A program made the position numbers and the translations under genes. A stretch of 64,000 nt of DNA from Labilithrix luteola. Lineage in GTDB: Bacteria; Myxococcota_A; Polyangia; Polyangiales; Polyangiaceae. Below are positions 45,149-53,959 of this stretch, piece after piece; within the stretch, counting starts at the first letter, position 1, and each line of letters opens with the position of its first letter. The DNA is taken from contig NZ_CP012333.1 of assembly GCF_001263205.1 (NCBI RefSeq), forward strand, positions 8,165,501 through 8,229,500. The letters run 5' to 3'. Under the pieces are notes generated by a model. The model was not told the DNA's origin, searched no databases, and saw only the letters and a program-made list of their open reading frames with translations.

Positions 45149-46588
45149 TCAGGAGGCGACCGCCGCGACGGGCTGGGAACGAAGATCCAAACGTGCAACG
45201 AGGACGCTTGCGAGCTTCGCGACATTCTCCGGATCCGCCCATCCGTAGGTGCCCTCGTACGTCATGTTGCGGTAGTGCGCGAGGAAGTGGAGCAGACGAT
45301 CAACGGGGGGCCGGAAGCTCAACGCCTGTTCCATTGCGCCCGGCAGGTCGTCGAGGCGTGCCACGTCGACCGTCAGTCCTTGATGCGCGTACCAAGGCTT
45401 GCCGAGGACCACGGTCGGTCGTTCGTGGACGATGGACTCGAAGCCGGCGGTGGAATTGATGACGATCGTGACGAGCGCCTTCTCGATGAGATCGTGAGGG
45501 TTGGTTGCCGGGGCAACGAGCCGGACGTTGGGCAGTCGGCGGATCTTCGTGAGGAAGTCGATCGGAAAGGAGTCACGCGCTCCGATGTGCGGCTTCACGT
45601 AGAGCTTCGTGTCCGCGGGGAGTGCGCGCTCCGCAATGAACTGGACCAGCTCGTCTTGTCGCTGGAACTGGGGCGCACGGAGGGTGACGACTGTGTCGTT
45701 CGGCAGGTGGACGGGGAAGAAGACGTAGCGCTCTCCTGGCCGCACCTGCTCCCAAAGCGCGCTGCCGGCGATGCGCCGCGCGACCCTGCGCGCTCGCTCG
45801 CCAAGGAGCCGTCGAATCGACACGTCTTTCTGATACGGCGTCGCGGCGACGGCGGCAAAAGCTCGCTCGAAGTTCCCTCGTTCGAAGCCCAGCGGAGACG
45901 CCGGCATCCAGGGCTTCCGGCGCCCTCGGAGCTCACCGAGGTAACCACGCGCCCAGGCAAGGTCCTCTTCGCTGGCTTGTTCTGGCGCGAGGGGCAAGCG
46001 GAGGCCGGTTTCTTCGTTGGTCAGGCCGAATCGCTGCGGGAGGGCGACGAAGTCGAAGATCAGGTTTTCGACACCGTGCACGGCGCCGACCGCCGCCATC
46101 GCACGGCGGATCAATTCTCCGCCGATGTTGTTGATGAAGACGCCGACGCTATGCTCGGTGACGAATCGATCCATGTAGCGGAGCAGATGGACTGCTCGTG
46201 GCAGGAGATCGTCGTAGTCGAGGGCCCAGTCGTACGCGCGCTCCGCGTAGACCCAACCGCGAAGCGAGCCGATGCGGTAGGTCCGTTCGAGCTCCCAGAC
46301 TTCCTGGGCCGGAACCGCGCGGCGTCGAACGAGTCCTTCGTAGGCGTAGAAGACTTCCTCGAAGCGCTCGCGGAGGCGTTGCTGGATTCGAGGCGTCGTG
46401 GCGATGAAAGCAACGGTCTTGCCGCGTCGCTGAAGTTCTTCACCGATGTTGATGAAGAAGTCGAGCTCGGAGACCGGGCGCGCTTCGAGCCAGGAACGCT
46501 CGCCTGCCTTCGTCTTCTTCTTGGTGTCGGTGAACCAGAGCTGGTTCGGGACGTCGTTCAGGACCGGAAAAACGAAGTCAAAATGCAT
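45149..46588 (-). CDS. Capsule-synthesis (KpsS/KpsC-type) glycosyltransferase-like protein
   Basis: 479 residues from ATG 46588, where the protein begins MHFDFVFPVLNDVPNQLW. The N-terminal domain has an HFxxP-like region and helices such as VSELDFFINIGEELQRRGKT. The C-terminal domain has FFPVHLPNDTVVTLRAPQFQ, LYVKPHIGARDSFP and VINSTAGFESIVHERPTVVL followed by GKPWYAHQGLT. This is the typical donor-site run of the Capsule_synth family (KpsC/KpsS Kdo transferases). It is the only minus-strand gene inside the Pse cluster. Proteins called KpsS1 in Acinetobacter capsule loci have been proposed as Pse transferases, so this is a candidate for that step. Confidence 0.7.
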   Translation of the reverse strand: MHFDFVFPVLNDVPNQLWFTDTKKKTKAGERSWLEARPVSELDFFINIGEELQRRGKTVAFIATTPRIQQRLRERFEEVFYAYEGLVRRRAVPAQEVWELERTYRIGSLRGWVYAERAYDWALDYDDLLPRAVHLLRYMDRFVTEHSVGVFINNIGGELIRRAMAAVGAVHGVENLIFDFVALPQRFGLTNEETGLRLPLAPEQASEEDLAWARGYLGELRGRRKPWMPASPLGFERGNFERAFAAVAATPYQKDVSIRRLLGERARRVARRIAGSALWEQVRPGERYVFFPVHLPNDTVVTLRAPQFQRQDELVQFIAERALPADTKLYVKPHIGARDSFPIDFLTKIRRLPNVRLVAPATNPHDLIEKALVTIVINSTAGFESIVHERPTVVLGKPWYAHQGLTVDVARLDDLPGAMEQALSFRPPVDRLLHFLAHYRNMTYEGTYGWADPENVAKLASVLVARLDLRSQPVAAVAS

Positions 46589-46912
46589 GTGAGCCTTCAC
46601 GCAACGTCCCCGCGCAGCTACCACGGCAATCTCTGGCTGGCAAGCCGGGGAGCCCCGCACCGCCCTCGCGTCCTTGCCTGCTTTTCGCTACGATCGTCGG
46701 GGTTCCACGTTCCACGTTGACGTGTGTGGTGAGCCCATCGCTCCAAACATTCATGCGCGTCGTTCGGGCTCGTCGTTCGGGCGCGTCGAGGAACTCGCAG
46801 AGCGGCTTTCGTGAACGCGCGGAGGGCTCTGTGGAGGCCCTGAACGGTCGAGTGGTCGGCTAGTCAAGGCGTACGGGTTGGGCTAGCGTCCGTCTCGTCC
46901 GAGGAGGAGCCG
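46589..46912. promoter_or_regulatory. 324-bp divergent intergenic region
   Basis: This lies between the KpsS-like gene (minus) and the amidotransferase gene (plus), so it should carry both promoters. I could not assign promoter boxes. Small direct repeats are visible: gttccacg twice near 46701-46716, and gtcgttcggg twice near 46761-46781. A strong ribosome binding site, gaggagg, lies 7 nt before ATG 46913. Nothing else is seen. Confidence 0.4.
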
Positions 46913-48064
46913 ATGATCAAGTACTGTGTTCGATGTGTGATGCCGGATACCAAGCCGGACCTCTACATCGACGCCGAGGGCGTCTGCAATGCTTGCCGCA
47001 GCTTCGAGAACCGCAAGTCGGTTTCGTGGGAGGAGCGCCGGGCCGAGCTCACGACCATCCTCGAGCGGTACCGTTCCAAGGATGGCTCGACGTGGGACTG
47101 CATCGTGCCCGTGAGCGGTGGCAAGGACAGTACCTATCAGGTCGTCCGGATGCTTCAGCTCGGCATGAACCCGTTGTGCGTGACGGCCACCACGTGTGAC
47201 TTGTCGGAGCTCGGTCGCAAGAACATCGAGAATCTGAAGAGACTCGGTGTCGACTACGTCGAGATGTCACCGAATCCGCGCGTGCGCGCCAAACTCAATC
47301 GCATCGGTCTCGTCGAGGTCGGCGACATCTCGTGGCCGGAGCACGTCGGCATTTTCACGATCCCCGTTCGCGCAGCCGTCCAGTTCAACGTGCCGCTCCT
47401 CATCTGGGGAGAGAACGCACAGAACGAGTATGGCGGTCCTGCCGCAGCGGCGGCGAACAATACGCTCGACCGGCGTTGGCTGGAGGAGTTCGGGGGCCTT
47501 CTCGGGTTCCGCGTGAGCGATCTCGTCGACCGCGACGGGATCGAGCGTCGGCATTTGATCCCCTATACCTATCCGTCCGACGAAGATCTCCGTCGTGTCG
47601 GTGTGACGGGCCTCTTCCTGGGCCACTACCTGCCATGGGACGGATACACCAACGCGTTGGTTGCGCAAGGGCACGGCTTCTCGACGTATTCGAAGTGCGT
47701 CGAGGGCTCGGTCGTCAACTACGAGAACGTCGACAATCATCAGACCGGGATCCACGACTACTTCAAGTTCCTGAAGTTCGGTTTCGGGCGAGCGACCGAC
47801 ATCGCTTGTTTGCATCTCCGTCGTGGTCGACTCTCCCGTGAGGACGCGATCGAGCTCGTCAAGCTTCACGACGGGAAGTTTCCTTGGTCGTACCTGGGGA
47901 AGAGCCTCGTGGACATCTTGGCGCCGCTCCAGCTGACCGTCGACGAGTTCATCAAGATCTGTGATCGGTTCACCAACAAGAAGCTGTTCGTCACGGATGC
48001 CCGTGGACAACTCGTCCGCGACAAGGACGGCAATCTCACCAAGATCAACTACGACAACGCATGA
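46913..48064 (+). CDS. N-acetyl sugar amidotransferase (WbpG/PseA type)
   Basis: A 383-residue ATP-dependent enzyme of the N-type ATP-pyrophosphatase fold that turns an N-acetyl group into an acetamidino group. The PP-loop is S68-GGKDST in VPVSGGKDSTYQVV. Four Cys (C5, C8, C25, C28: YCVRCVMPDTK and CNACRSF) look like a metal site. WGENAQNEYGG and FSTYSKCVEGS are also typical. It is followed by HisH- and HisF-like genes that supply ammonia, as in Pseudomonas wbpG-hisH2-hisF2. In this locus the target may be the C7 (or C5) acetamido group of pseudaminic acid, as for PseA. Stop and next start overlap. Confidence 0.9.
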   Translation: MIKYCVRCVMPDTKPDLYIDAEGVCNACRSFENRKSVSWEERRAELTTILERYRSKDGSTWDCIVPVSGGKDSTYQVVRMLQLGMNPLCVTATTCDLSELGRKNIENLKRLGVDYVEMSPNPRVRAKLNRIGLVEVGDISWPEHVGIFTIPVRAAVQFNVPLLIWGENAQNEYGGPAAAAANNTLDRRWLEEFGGLLGFRVSDLVDRDGIERRHLIPYTYPSDEDLRRVGVTGLFLGHYLPWDGYTNALVAQGHGFSTYSKCVEGSVVNYENVDNHQTGIHDYFKFLKFGFGRATDIACLHLRRGRLSREDAIELVKLHDGKFPWSYLGKSLVDILAPLQLTVDEFIKICDRFTNKKLFVTDARGQLVRDKDGNLTKINYDNA

Positions 48065-48669
48065 CTGTCGTTCTCGTCGATCACGGACTTTGCAATACGG
48101 GCTCGGCGCGGCGGGCGCTCGAGGAGTGCGGTGCGAGTGTCTCCGTGACGGATGACCCCAGCAGCCTCTCGAGCGCCACGCACGTCGTTCTGCCCGGCGT
48201 CGGCTCGTTTTCGGCTGGAATGCAACAGTTGCGGACGTTGGGGTGGGACGTGGCGCTCCAAGCGGCCGCGCTCGATGGCCTGCCTATCCTTGGAATTTGT
48301 CTCGGCATGCAATTGCTCGCCGACGTCGGATTCGAAGGTGGTGAAACACGAGGACTGGGGCTCATCCCTGGTGAGGTCGTTCGAATGATGCCTGCCGAAG
48401 GTGAGCGGCTGCCGCACGTCGGATGGAACGAGGTGACCGCGAGGAAGCCCGATGCTCTCTTCGACGGCATCCCGGGGGGAACGGATTTCTACTTCGTTCA
48501 CAGTTTCCATTTCGCAGCAGCAGCCGGAGACGACCGCATCGCGACGGTGCCGTACGCCGGTGGTGTCGTCGCTGCGATTCGACGAGATCGCGTCTTTGGA
48601 GTGCAGTTTCATCCCGAGAAGAGCGCGAAGGCTGGATTCCAGCTGCTTCGTAACTTCCTCTCGCAGTAG
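48061..48669 (+). CDS. hisH: HisH-like glutamine amidotransferase subunit (glycan amidination)
   Basis: A 202-residue class I glutaminase. The triad is intact: C80 in LGICLGMQLLADV, H184 and E186 in VQFHPEKSAKAG. It would release ammonia from glutamine for its HisF-like partner. It starts with an ATG overlapping the WbpG-like gene and ends 11 bp before the HisF-like gene. Its place in a glycan locus, with a HisF partner that has lost a cyclase residue, indicates that it serves amidination and not histidine synthesis. Confidence 0.9.
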   Translation: MTVVLVDHGLCNTGSARRALEECGASVSVTDDPSSLSSATHVVLPGVGSFSAGMQQLRTLGWDVALQAAALDGLPILGICLGMQLLADVGFEGGETRGLGLIPGEVVRMMPAEGERLPHVGWNEVTARKPDALFDGIPGGTDFYFVHSFHFAAAAGDDRIATVPYAGGVVAAIRRDRVFGVQFHPEKSAKAGFQLLRNFLSQ

Positions 48670-48680
48670 CGCGGTGACCA

Positions 48681-49451
48681 TTGCTCAAGGTTCGTGTCAT
48701 ACCCACCCTGTTGTGGAAGAACGTCGGGCTGGTGAAGGGCGTTCGCTTCGACAGCTGGCGTCGAGTGGGAACGATCATGCCGGCCGTGAAGGTCTACAAT
48801 CGACGCGAGGTCGATGAACTCATCCTCGTCGACACCACGGCAACGCAGGAACAACGGCCCCCCGAATACGCCGTGATCGAAGAGATTGCCGCGGAGTGCT
48901 TCGTCCCGCTGACCGTCGGTGGAGGCGTCCGGGACATCGAGACCGTGCGCGGTCTTCTCCGAGTGGGGGCAGACAAGGTGTGTATCAACACCGCCGCCTA
49001 CGAACGGCCCGAGCTCATTCGCGAGGCCGCCGAGCGCTTTGGCTCACAGTGCATCGTCGTCAGTATCGACGCCAAGAAGCGCGATGACGGCACCCACGAA
49101 TGCTACAGCCACTCGGGAACCGTCGCCAAAGCGCGCAATCCGCGGGCGTGGGCTGCCGAGGTCGAGCAATTGGGAGCTGGTGAGATTCTGCTCACGTCGA
49201 TCGACCGCGACGGCACGATGGAGGGCTACGACCTCGAGCTCATCGAACAAGTGTCTTCGGCCGTGCGAATTCCAGTCATCGCGTCGGGCGGCGCTGGAAA
49301 TTATCGGCACATGCACGAAGCCGTGCAGTGCAACGCGGCCGCTGTTGCTGCGGCGAGCATCTTTCATTTCACCGAGCAGACGCCGCGTGAAGCAAAGCTC
49401 TTTCTAAGAGAGCGCGGCATCGCGGTTCGCGATGCGCATGTACCTTGCTGA
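48681..49451 (+). CDS. hisF: HisF-like ammonia-channel subunit lacking catalytic Asp11
   Basis: A 256-residue (beta-alpha)8 barrel closely like imidazole glycerol phosphate synthase cyclase. Aligned by eye without gaps to Thermotoga HisF, Asp11 is Leu11 (VIPTLLWKNVGL), while Asp130 is kept (VVSIDAKK). The phosphate-site loops TVGGGVRD, GEILLTSIDRDGT and IASGGAGN remain. Loss of Asp11 should abolish cyclase chemistry but leave the barrel as an ammonia tunnel for WbpG, as in the HisF2-type proteins of glycan loci. The start is TTG at 48681, matching the family's first residues. A pseudaminic acid methylase gene follows by 13 bp. Confidence 0.9.
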   Translation: MLKVRVIPTLLWKNVGLVKGVRFDSWRRVGTIMPAVKVYNRREVDELILVDTTATQEQRPPEYAVIEEIAAECFVPLTVGGGVRDIETVRGLLRVGADKVCINTAAYERPELIREAAERFGSQCIVVSIDAKKRDDGTHECYSHSGTVAKARNPRAWAAEVEQLGAGEILLTSIDRDGTMEGYDLELIEQVSSAVRIPVIASGGAGNYRHMHEAVQCNAAAVAAASIFHFTEQTPREAKLFLRERGIAVRDAHVPC

Positions 49452-49464
49452 AAGGACGAAAGTC

Positions 49465-50082
49465 ATGACGACCTACACCACGGAGCAGGAAGCTTTTTGG
49501 GCGAGTCAGTTCGGTGACGACTATACGGAACGGAACCAAGGGGCGCGGCTGCAGGCGGCCAACCTGAGTTTCTTTGGTCGCGTCGTCGCACGTACCACCT
49601 CCGTTCGCTCGGTTCTCGAGCTCGGCGCGAACCGAGGGCTCAATCTGCATGCGTTGAGAGAACTGTTGCCCGGAGTCGAGCTGGCAGGGTGCGAAATCAA
49701 CGCGGAAGCTGCCTCGATTCTGGAGAGGGATGGATTTCGCGTCTACAAGGGGTCGATTCTCGAACTCAAGATAGACACTCCGAGAGACCTCGTGTTCACG
49801 AAGGGCGTCTTGATCCATATCGATCCGGAGGCGCTCCCGCGAGTCTACGACCTCATGTACCAAGCGTCTTCGCGGTACATCTTGATTGCGGAGTACTACA
49901 ATCCGTCCCCCGTCGAAATTTCATATCGCGGGCACACCGGGAAGCTCTTCAAGCGCGATTTCGCGGGCGAACTTCTCGACCGTCACTCGAGTCTTCAACT
50001 CGTCGACTACGGGTTCCTGTACCGCCGCGACCCGAACTTCCAGCAGGATGACATCTCGTGGTTCCTGCTGGAGAAGCGCTGA
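49465..50082 (+). CDS. Pseudaminic acid biosynthesis-associated methylase
   Basis: 205 residues from ATG 49465, preceded by an aaagga ribosome binding site. It is a small class I SAM methyltransferase: VLELGANRGLNLHALRELLP is the SAM-binding motif I and LAGCEINAEAA the acidic loop. The opening TTEQEAFWASQFGDDYTERN and PRDLVFTKGVLIHIDPEALP match the family that co-occurs with pse genes. The methylated position is unknown; a modification of Pse or its N-acyl group is likely. It follows the HisF-like gene closely and is probably in the same operon. Confidence 0.86.
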   Translation: MTTYTTEQEAFWASQFGDDYTERNQGARLQAANLSFFGRVVARTTSVRSVLELGANRGLNLHALRELLPGVELAGCEINAEAASILERDGFRVYKGSILELKIDTPRDLVFTKGVLIHIDPEALPRVYDLMYQASSRYILIAEYYNPSPVEISYRGHTGKLFKRDFAGELLDRHSSLQLVDYGFLYRRDPNFQQDDISWFLLEKR

Positions 50083-50105
50083 CGGTTGGTTCGACGGCGA
50101 ATGTC

Positions 50106-51257
50106 GTGAAGATCGTACTCCTCATCAACACCATGGGCCGTGGGGGGGCCGAGATGCAGGTGAGGGATGTGGCCTTGCGTCTCGCCCGACGCCAGCACGA
50201 GGTCTCGGTCATCTCCCTGCTGCCATTCGAGGAATTCGAGGAGGAACTGCGCGCTGGCGGCGTGAGGACCGCGACGCTCGGTATGTCGAAAGGCAAGGCC
50301 TCCGGACGCGCCCTGTACGGGCTCGTTCGGCTGTTGCGCAGGATTCGAGCAGACGTCGTCCACGCTCATATGTATTCGGCAATCATCGCCGCTCGCCTTG
50401 CACGAATGGTGATGGGCATGACTCGCCCTTTCCGGATGGCTGTCCCGGCGCTCATCGGTACCTCTCACGCGACCTTTGAAGTCTCGAGTCTTCGCTACGC
50501 GGCCTATCGCGCAACGGATCGGTTTGGCGATCTTTGGACCTGCGTTAGCCGCGAAGGCCTGGAGCACCACGTCGAGAAGGGAGCGGTCTCGCGCGATCGC
50601 GCGCTCGTCGTCCCGAATGGCATCGACATCGAGGCGTTCGAGGCCGATGACGCACTCAGACACCGGGTCCGAGCCCAGTTTCGGCTCGATGATGCGAGCT
50701 TCGTCTGGCTTTCGGTCGGTTCCTTTCGCGACGAGGCGAAGGATTACGGCAATCTGTTGAGAGCGTTTCAGCGCGTTTGCCGAACGAGCTCCAAGGCGCG
50801 CCTGCTCATTGCGGGCGAAGGAATCCTGCTCGACGACAAGAAGCTACTCGCTCGCGAGCTCGGCGTTGCAGAGAACGTCGACTTCCTTGGGCTGCGACGG
50901 GACGTCGACGCGTTGATGCACGCGGCGGACGCCTTCGTGCTTGCCTCCGCATGGGAGGCGATGCCCGTCGTTCTCTTGGAAGCAGCGGCAAGTGGTTTAC
51001 CTGCCGTGACAACGGATGTCGGCCAGACGCGCGATATCGTCAACGACGACACTGGCATCGTGGTGCCACCGAGGGATGATGCCGCGTTGGCGGAGGCGAT
51101 GTCTCGCTTGATGGGGCTCGACGCGCGCTGTCGCCGAGAGCTGGGCAATGCAGCGAGAAATCACGTCGGTAGAGACTTCAGTCTCGACCGCATCGTGGAC
51201 GTTTGGGAGCAGCAGTACGAGCGTCTCGCGGGACGCGGAACGCGCCAGGTGGCTTGA
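50106..51257 (+). CDS. Glycosyltransferase family 4 type enzyme
   Basis: 383 residues from GTG 50106, giving the usual GT-B start MKIVLLINTMGRGGAEMQV. The N-terminal acceptor domain has VVHAHMYSAIIAARLA. The C-terminal donor domain has VVPNGIDIEAFEAD, LSVGSFRDEAKDYGNLLRAF, LLIAGEGILLDDKKLLA and the E-x7-E run ASAWEAMPVVLLEAAASGLP. It is retaining by fold class. It probably adds one sugar to the lipid-linked glycan. The donor and acceptor are not predictable here. Confidence 0.87.
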   Translation: MKIVLLINTMGRGGAEMQVRDVALRLARRQHEVSVISLLPFEEFEEELRAGGVRTATLGMSKGKASGRALYGLVRLLRRIRADVVHAHMYSAIIAARLARMVMGMTRPFRMAVPALIGTSHATFEVSSLRYAAYRATDRFGDLWTCVSREGLEHHVEKGAVSRDRALVVPNGIDIEAFEADDALRHRVRAQFRLDDASFVWLSVGSFRDEAKDYGNLLRAFQRVCRTSSKARLLIAGEGILLDDKKLLARELGVAENVDFLGLRRDVDALMHAADAFVLASAWEAMPVVLLEAAASGLPAVTTDVGQTRDIVNDDTGIVVPPRDDAALAEAMSRLMGLDARCRRELGNAARNHVGRDFSLDRIVDVWEQQYERLAGRGTRQVA

Positions 51258-51409
51258 CGCGGGCGTCGGCACGATCCGACTCGGTGCTCAGGCACAGCTC
51301 GCTCGCGTCCTCTTCCGCCTCCGCGAGGACGAGGTCTCGGGGAGCGTCCGTGGTCGCCGCGCAGCGCGAGAGCGTGGTTCTACCCGACTGGATCGCCTAC
51401 GCTGGTCAC

Positions 51410-52081
51410 ATGGCAGGTAGCGAAGAACCGAATCTCGTTGCCGGGCGTGCCGTCCGTCTTCGACAGCTCCGCCGTCCCATGGAAGCGACCGACCGGTTCG
51501 CTGCGGTGCTCGCTCCGCTGAACGACGATGGAAAAGCTCTCGTCGAGCGGACACGGAGCTGGGTTGGTGCGCTCGACTATCATCACCCCGGGCAGTCCCG
51601 AGAGACGTACCTCGCCCATCCCCATCGCGTGGCCACGATGTATGTCGAGCAGGCGCCACATCCGACGGCCGACGGGATCGTGACGGCGCTGGCGCACAAT
51701 GTTCTGGAGGTGACGAACACCTCCGAAGAAGCCCTCGTCGAGCACCTCGGTCGTGGTCCTGCGGCCGCGATTTCCGTCCTTACGGTGGACCGTGCACGCC
51801 AAGAAGACCCGGCCTATCTGCGCGCGTATTACCAGGCAATCTCGGAAACGCCCCTCGCGCCGAGTGTGAAGGTGCTTGACAAGGTCGATAACCTTTACCT
51901 TCTTTGTCTGAACGCGAACGACCGCGTTCGTACTCGCTATTTGGCCGAGATCGAGGAACATCTCATCCCACTGGCAAGAGCTTCGATTCCGAGCGTCGTA
52001 CCGTTGATTGGTGCCCTCGTAGAAGACAATCGGCGCCTCGGCCATAGGCCGCTCGAGGTGCTCATGACGGAGGTGGAGTGA
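51410..52081 (+). CDS. HD-domain protein of the RelA/SpoT-hydrolase (MESH1) type with altered metal site
   Basis: 223 residues from ATG 51410; sequence upstream is compositional. The helix order resembles (p)ppGpp hydrolases: YLAHPHRVATMYVEQ (first His, H70), then ALAHNVLEVTN where the classic HD pair is H96-N97, and VKVLDKVDNLYLLCLN (D157, N161) for the later metal or substrate site. The Asp-to-Asn change may lower or change metal-dependent hydrolysis. It overlaps the SDR gene (TGATG). Inside a glycan locus, a nucleotide-sugar or phosphate ester substrate is conceivable. Function unknown. Confidence 0.65.
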   Translation: MAGSEEPNLVAGRAVRLRQLRRPMEATDRFAAVLAPLNDDGKALVERTRSWVGALDYHHPGQSRETYLAHPHRVATMYVEQAPHPTADGIVTALAHNVLEVTNTSEEALVEHLGRGPAAAISVLTVDRARQEDPAYLRAYYQAISETPLAPSVKVLDKVDNLYLLCLNANDRVRTRYLAEIEEHLIPLARASIPSVVPLIGALVEDNRRLGHRPLEVLMTEVE

Positions 52082-52872
52082 TGGAACCCTCGTTCAAGGG
52101 GCGTGTTGCTCTCGTGTGCGGTGCGAGCGCGGGGATCGGTTCGGGCATCGCGCTCGGCTTGTCGCGTGCCGGTGCCGATGTGGTCTTGCTAGCGCGAGGC
52201 GCGGATCGTCTCGCGGCCACTGCTGCCGAGATCGAGAGCGTCACGGGTCGGAAGCCGGCGACCGTGGTTGGTGACGTCGCTGATCCGTCCATCGCGGATC
52301 GCGCGGTTGCCGCGGCACAAGACACCTTCGGACGACTCGACATCCTCATCAACAATGCAAGCGGACCACCGATGGGGTCCTTCCTTGCGCACACGAACGA
52401 CGCGTGGGACGCCGCGTACCGCACCAGTCTTTGGTCGGTCGTTGCGTTCACCAAAGCCGCCGTTCCGGGCATGCGCGAACGAGGCTTTGGAAGAATCGTC
52501 AACATCACGAGCATCGTGGGCAAGGAACCGTCTGCGTTGATGGTCCTCTCCGGAGTCTTCCGTGCGGGCGTGTCGGCGTTCACCAAGGCCATCGCGAGTG
52601 AGCTGGCGACGACAGGCATCACGATCAATTGCGTGGGGCCCGCCGCAGCTTTTACCGCCCGCGCCGAGCGCCTCACGCGCGAGACCGCCGAGCGGGAAGC
52701 CATCTCCTACGACGAAGCGCTCTCCCGTGCGACCGCTGCGCTCCCCATGAAACGGTTCGCCACCCTGGACGAGGTCGCCGCCGCCGTCCTCTTCTTCGCA
52801 TCTGCACAGGCGAGCTACGTCACAGGCACAACGCTTCTCGTCGATGGAGCCACGTCGAAGGGCATCTTCTGA
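52081..52872 (+). CDS. Atypical short-chain dehydrogenase/reductase lacking the catalytic Tyr
   Basis: A 263-residue classical-SDR fold. The cofactor motif is LVCGASAGIGSGIALG, followed by VGDVAD and the NNASGPP (NNAG) motif. Ser144 is kept (NITSIVG), but the Y-x3-K pair is replaced: the equivalents are S157 and R161 in VLSGVFRAGVSAF. This matches a known atypical group related to FabG. LVDGATSKGIF is a normal C-terminus. It is coupled to the HD gene upstream and followed by a kinase-like gene 7 bp later. The reaction is unknown. Confidence 0.82.
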   Translation: MEPSFKGRVALVCGASAGIGSGIALGLSRAGADVVLLARGADRLAATAAEIESVTGRKPATVVGDVADPSIADRAVAAAQDTFGRLDILINNASGPPMGSFLAHTNDAWDAAYRTSLWSVVAFTKAAVPGMRERGFGRIVNITSIVGKEPSALMVLSGVFRAGVSAFTKAIASELATTGITINCVGPAAAFTARAERLTRETAEREAISYDEALSRATAALPMKRFATLDEVAAAVLFFASAQASYVTGTTLLVDGATSKGIF

Positions 52873-52879
52873 GGTCGCC

Positions 52880-53959
52880 GTGATAGCAGAGATGCTGCCC
52901 GCTCATCTCTTCCGACCGGATCTCTTCTCTGATCCGGCGCCGGTTCGCAGTGCCGCCTCCGACGATGAGCGAGACCAGATCGCTACGATACTGAGTGAAG
53001 GGTACGAGCACGTCGGCGCTCCGTTCGCCGTCGAGCGCTGCGGTGCGCTTCACATCAACTCGAACAACTATGTCGTCCGGACGACACGCGGCGAGACGCT
53101 CCTCGTGAAACGCCTCGGCGGTAGCCCTCCACCCGAGCTCGAAACGCAGCTTCGGCTCGCGGCCTGGCTCGCTGGAGAAGGGCTCCCATTGCCCGCGCTA
53201 CAGCGAACTGCAACCGGTGCGCTCATCCACGCCAATCCGGCGCGTGGCGAGAACTACTGCGTTCTTGCGTTCGTTCCGGGGCGGCACTTCTCGGGTGCGC
53301 ATGCGGAGCTCGCACCGATGGGGAAGCTGATCGCCGACATGACGTTGGCACTGGAGCGAGCGCCTGCCGTTCTCCGGCCTTCTTCGCCTGTTCCTCTCGT
53401 CGGCAATGCGCAGTGCGAAATTTGGCGCGAGCTCGAGAGCCGAGCGCTCGACGAAGTGCTCGGCCCCGAACGTGGCGCCGAACTCGCGGCGCACCGTGCG
53501 GTTGTCGCAGAGGCGCTCGAAGAGGCGTATTTAGCATCGCAGCTCGAGGCGCCGTCCGACTTGGCGCACATCGATCTTCACCCGCACAACCTTCTCGTCG
53601 ATCGCAATGGCCCAGAAGCGGTCCTCGATTTTCCCTCCCTACGACGCGCGTCGGCTCCCGTCTTCATCGCGTTCGGGGCGCTGAAGCTCCTTCGACAGGC
53701 CGGCACACAGCTTCCGCCAGAATGCCGACGCCGGTCCGAGCTCCTCCGGCTCCGCGACCTTTTTCTAGAACCTTGTCTCGTTCGGCTCGGTGCGCGCGTG
53801 GCTCCGAGCCATCTCGGACAGAGGGCAAGGATCGAAATCGTTCGGCGTATCTTTATCCTGATCGAGCTCAGCCTCAGGAATGGTGACCGACGATGGAACC
53901 ACGTTCTTCCCGTCCACCTCGCGGCTCTCGAAGAGTCTCGTATTCTCTTCGAAGCATGA
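52880..53959 (+). CDS. Aminoglycoside phosphotransferase/choline-kinase-like protein
   Basis: About 359 residues from GTG 52880 (ATG 52892 is possible). The protein-kinase-like fold is seen in NSNNYVVRTTRGETLLVKRL (ATP-site Lys), YCVLAFVPGRHF, the catalytic loop LAHIDLHPHNLLVD (H-x-D-x4-N) and the metal-binding VLDFPSLRRA in place of IDFxxxx. Such enzymes phosphorylate small hydroxyl compounds such as sugars, choline or N-acetylhexosamines. It sits between the SDR gene and pseF, with its stop overlapping the pseF start. A role in making an activated building block for this glycan is inference. Confidence 0.75.
   Translation: MIAEMLPAHLFRPDLFSDPAPVRSAASDDERDQIATILSEGYEHVGAPFAVERCGALHINSNNYVVRTTRGETLLVKRLGGSPPPELETQLRLAAWLAGEGLPLPALQRTATGALIHANPARGENYCVLAFVPGRHFSGAHAELAPMGKLIADMTLALERAPAVLRPSSPVPLVGNAQCEIWRELESRALDEVLGPERGAELAAHRAVVAEALEEAYLASQLEAPSDLAHIDLHPHNLLVDRNGPEAVLDFPSLRRASAPVFIAFGALKLLRQAGTQLPPECRRRSELLRLRDLFLEPCLVRLGARVAPSHLGQRARIEIVRRIFILIELSLRNGDRRWNHVLPVHLAALEESRILFEA

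Noticed and set aside
48061..49451. Histidine biosynthesis pair hisH-hisF
   Set aside because: The pair is translationally linked to a WbpG-type amidotransferase, there are no other his genes, and the HisF-like protein lacks Asp11.
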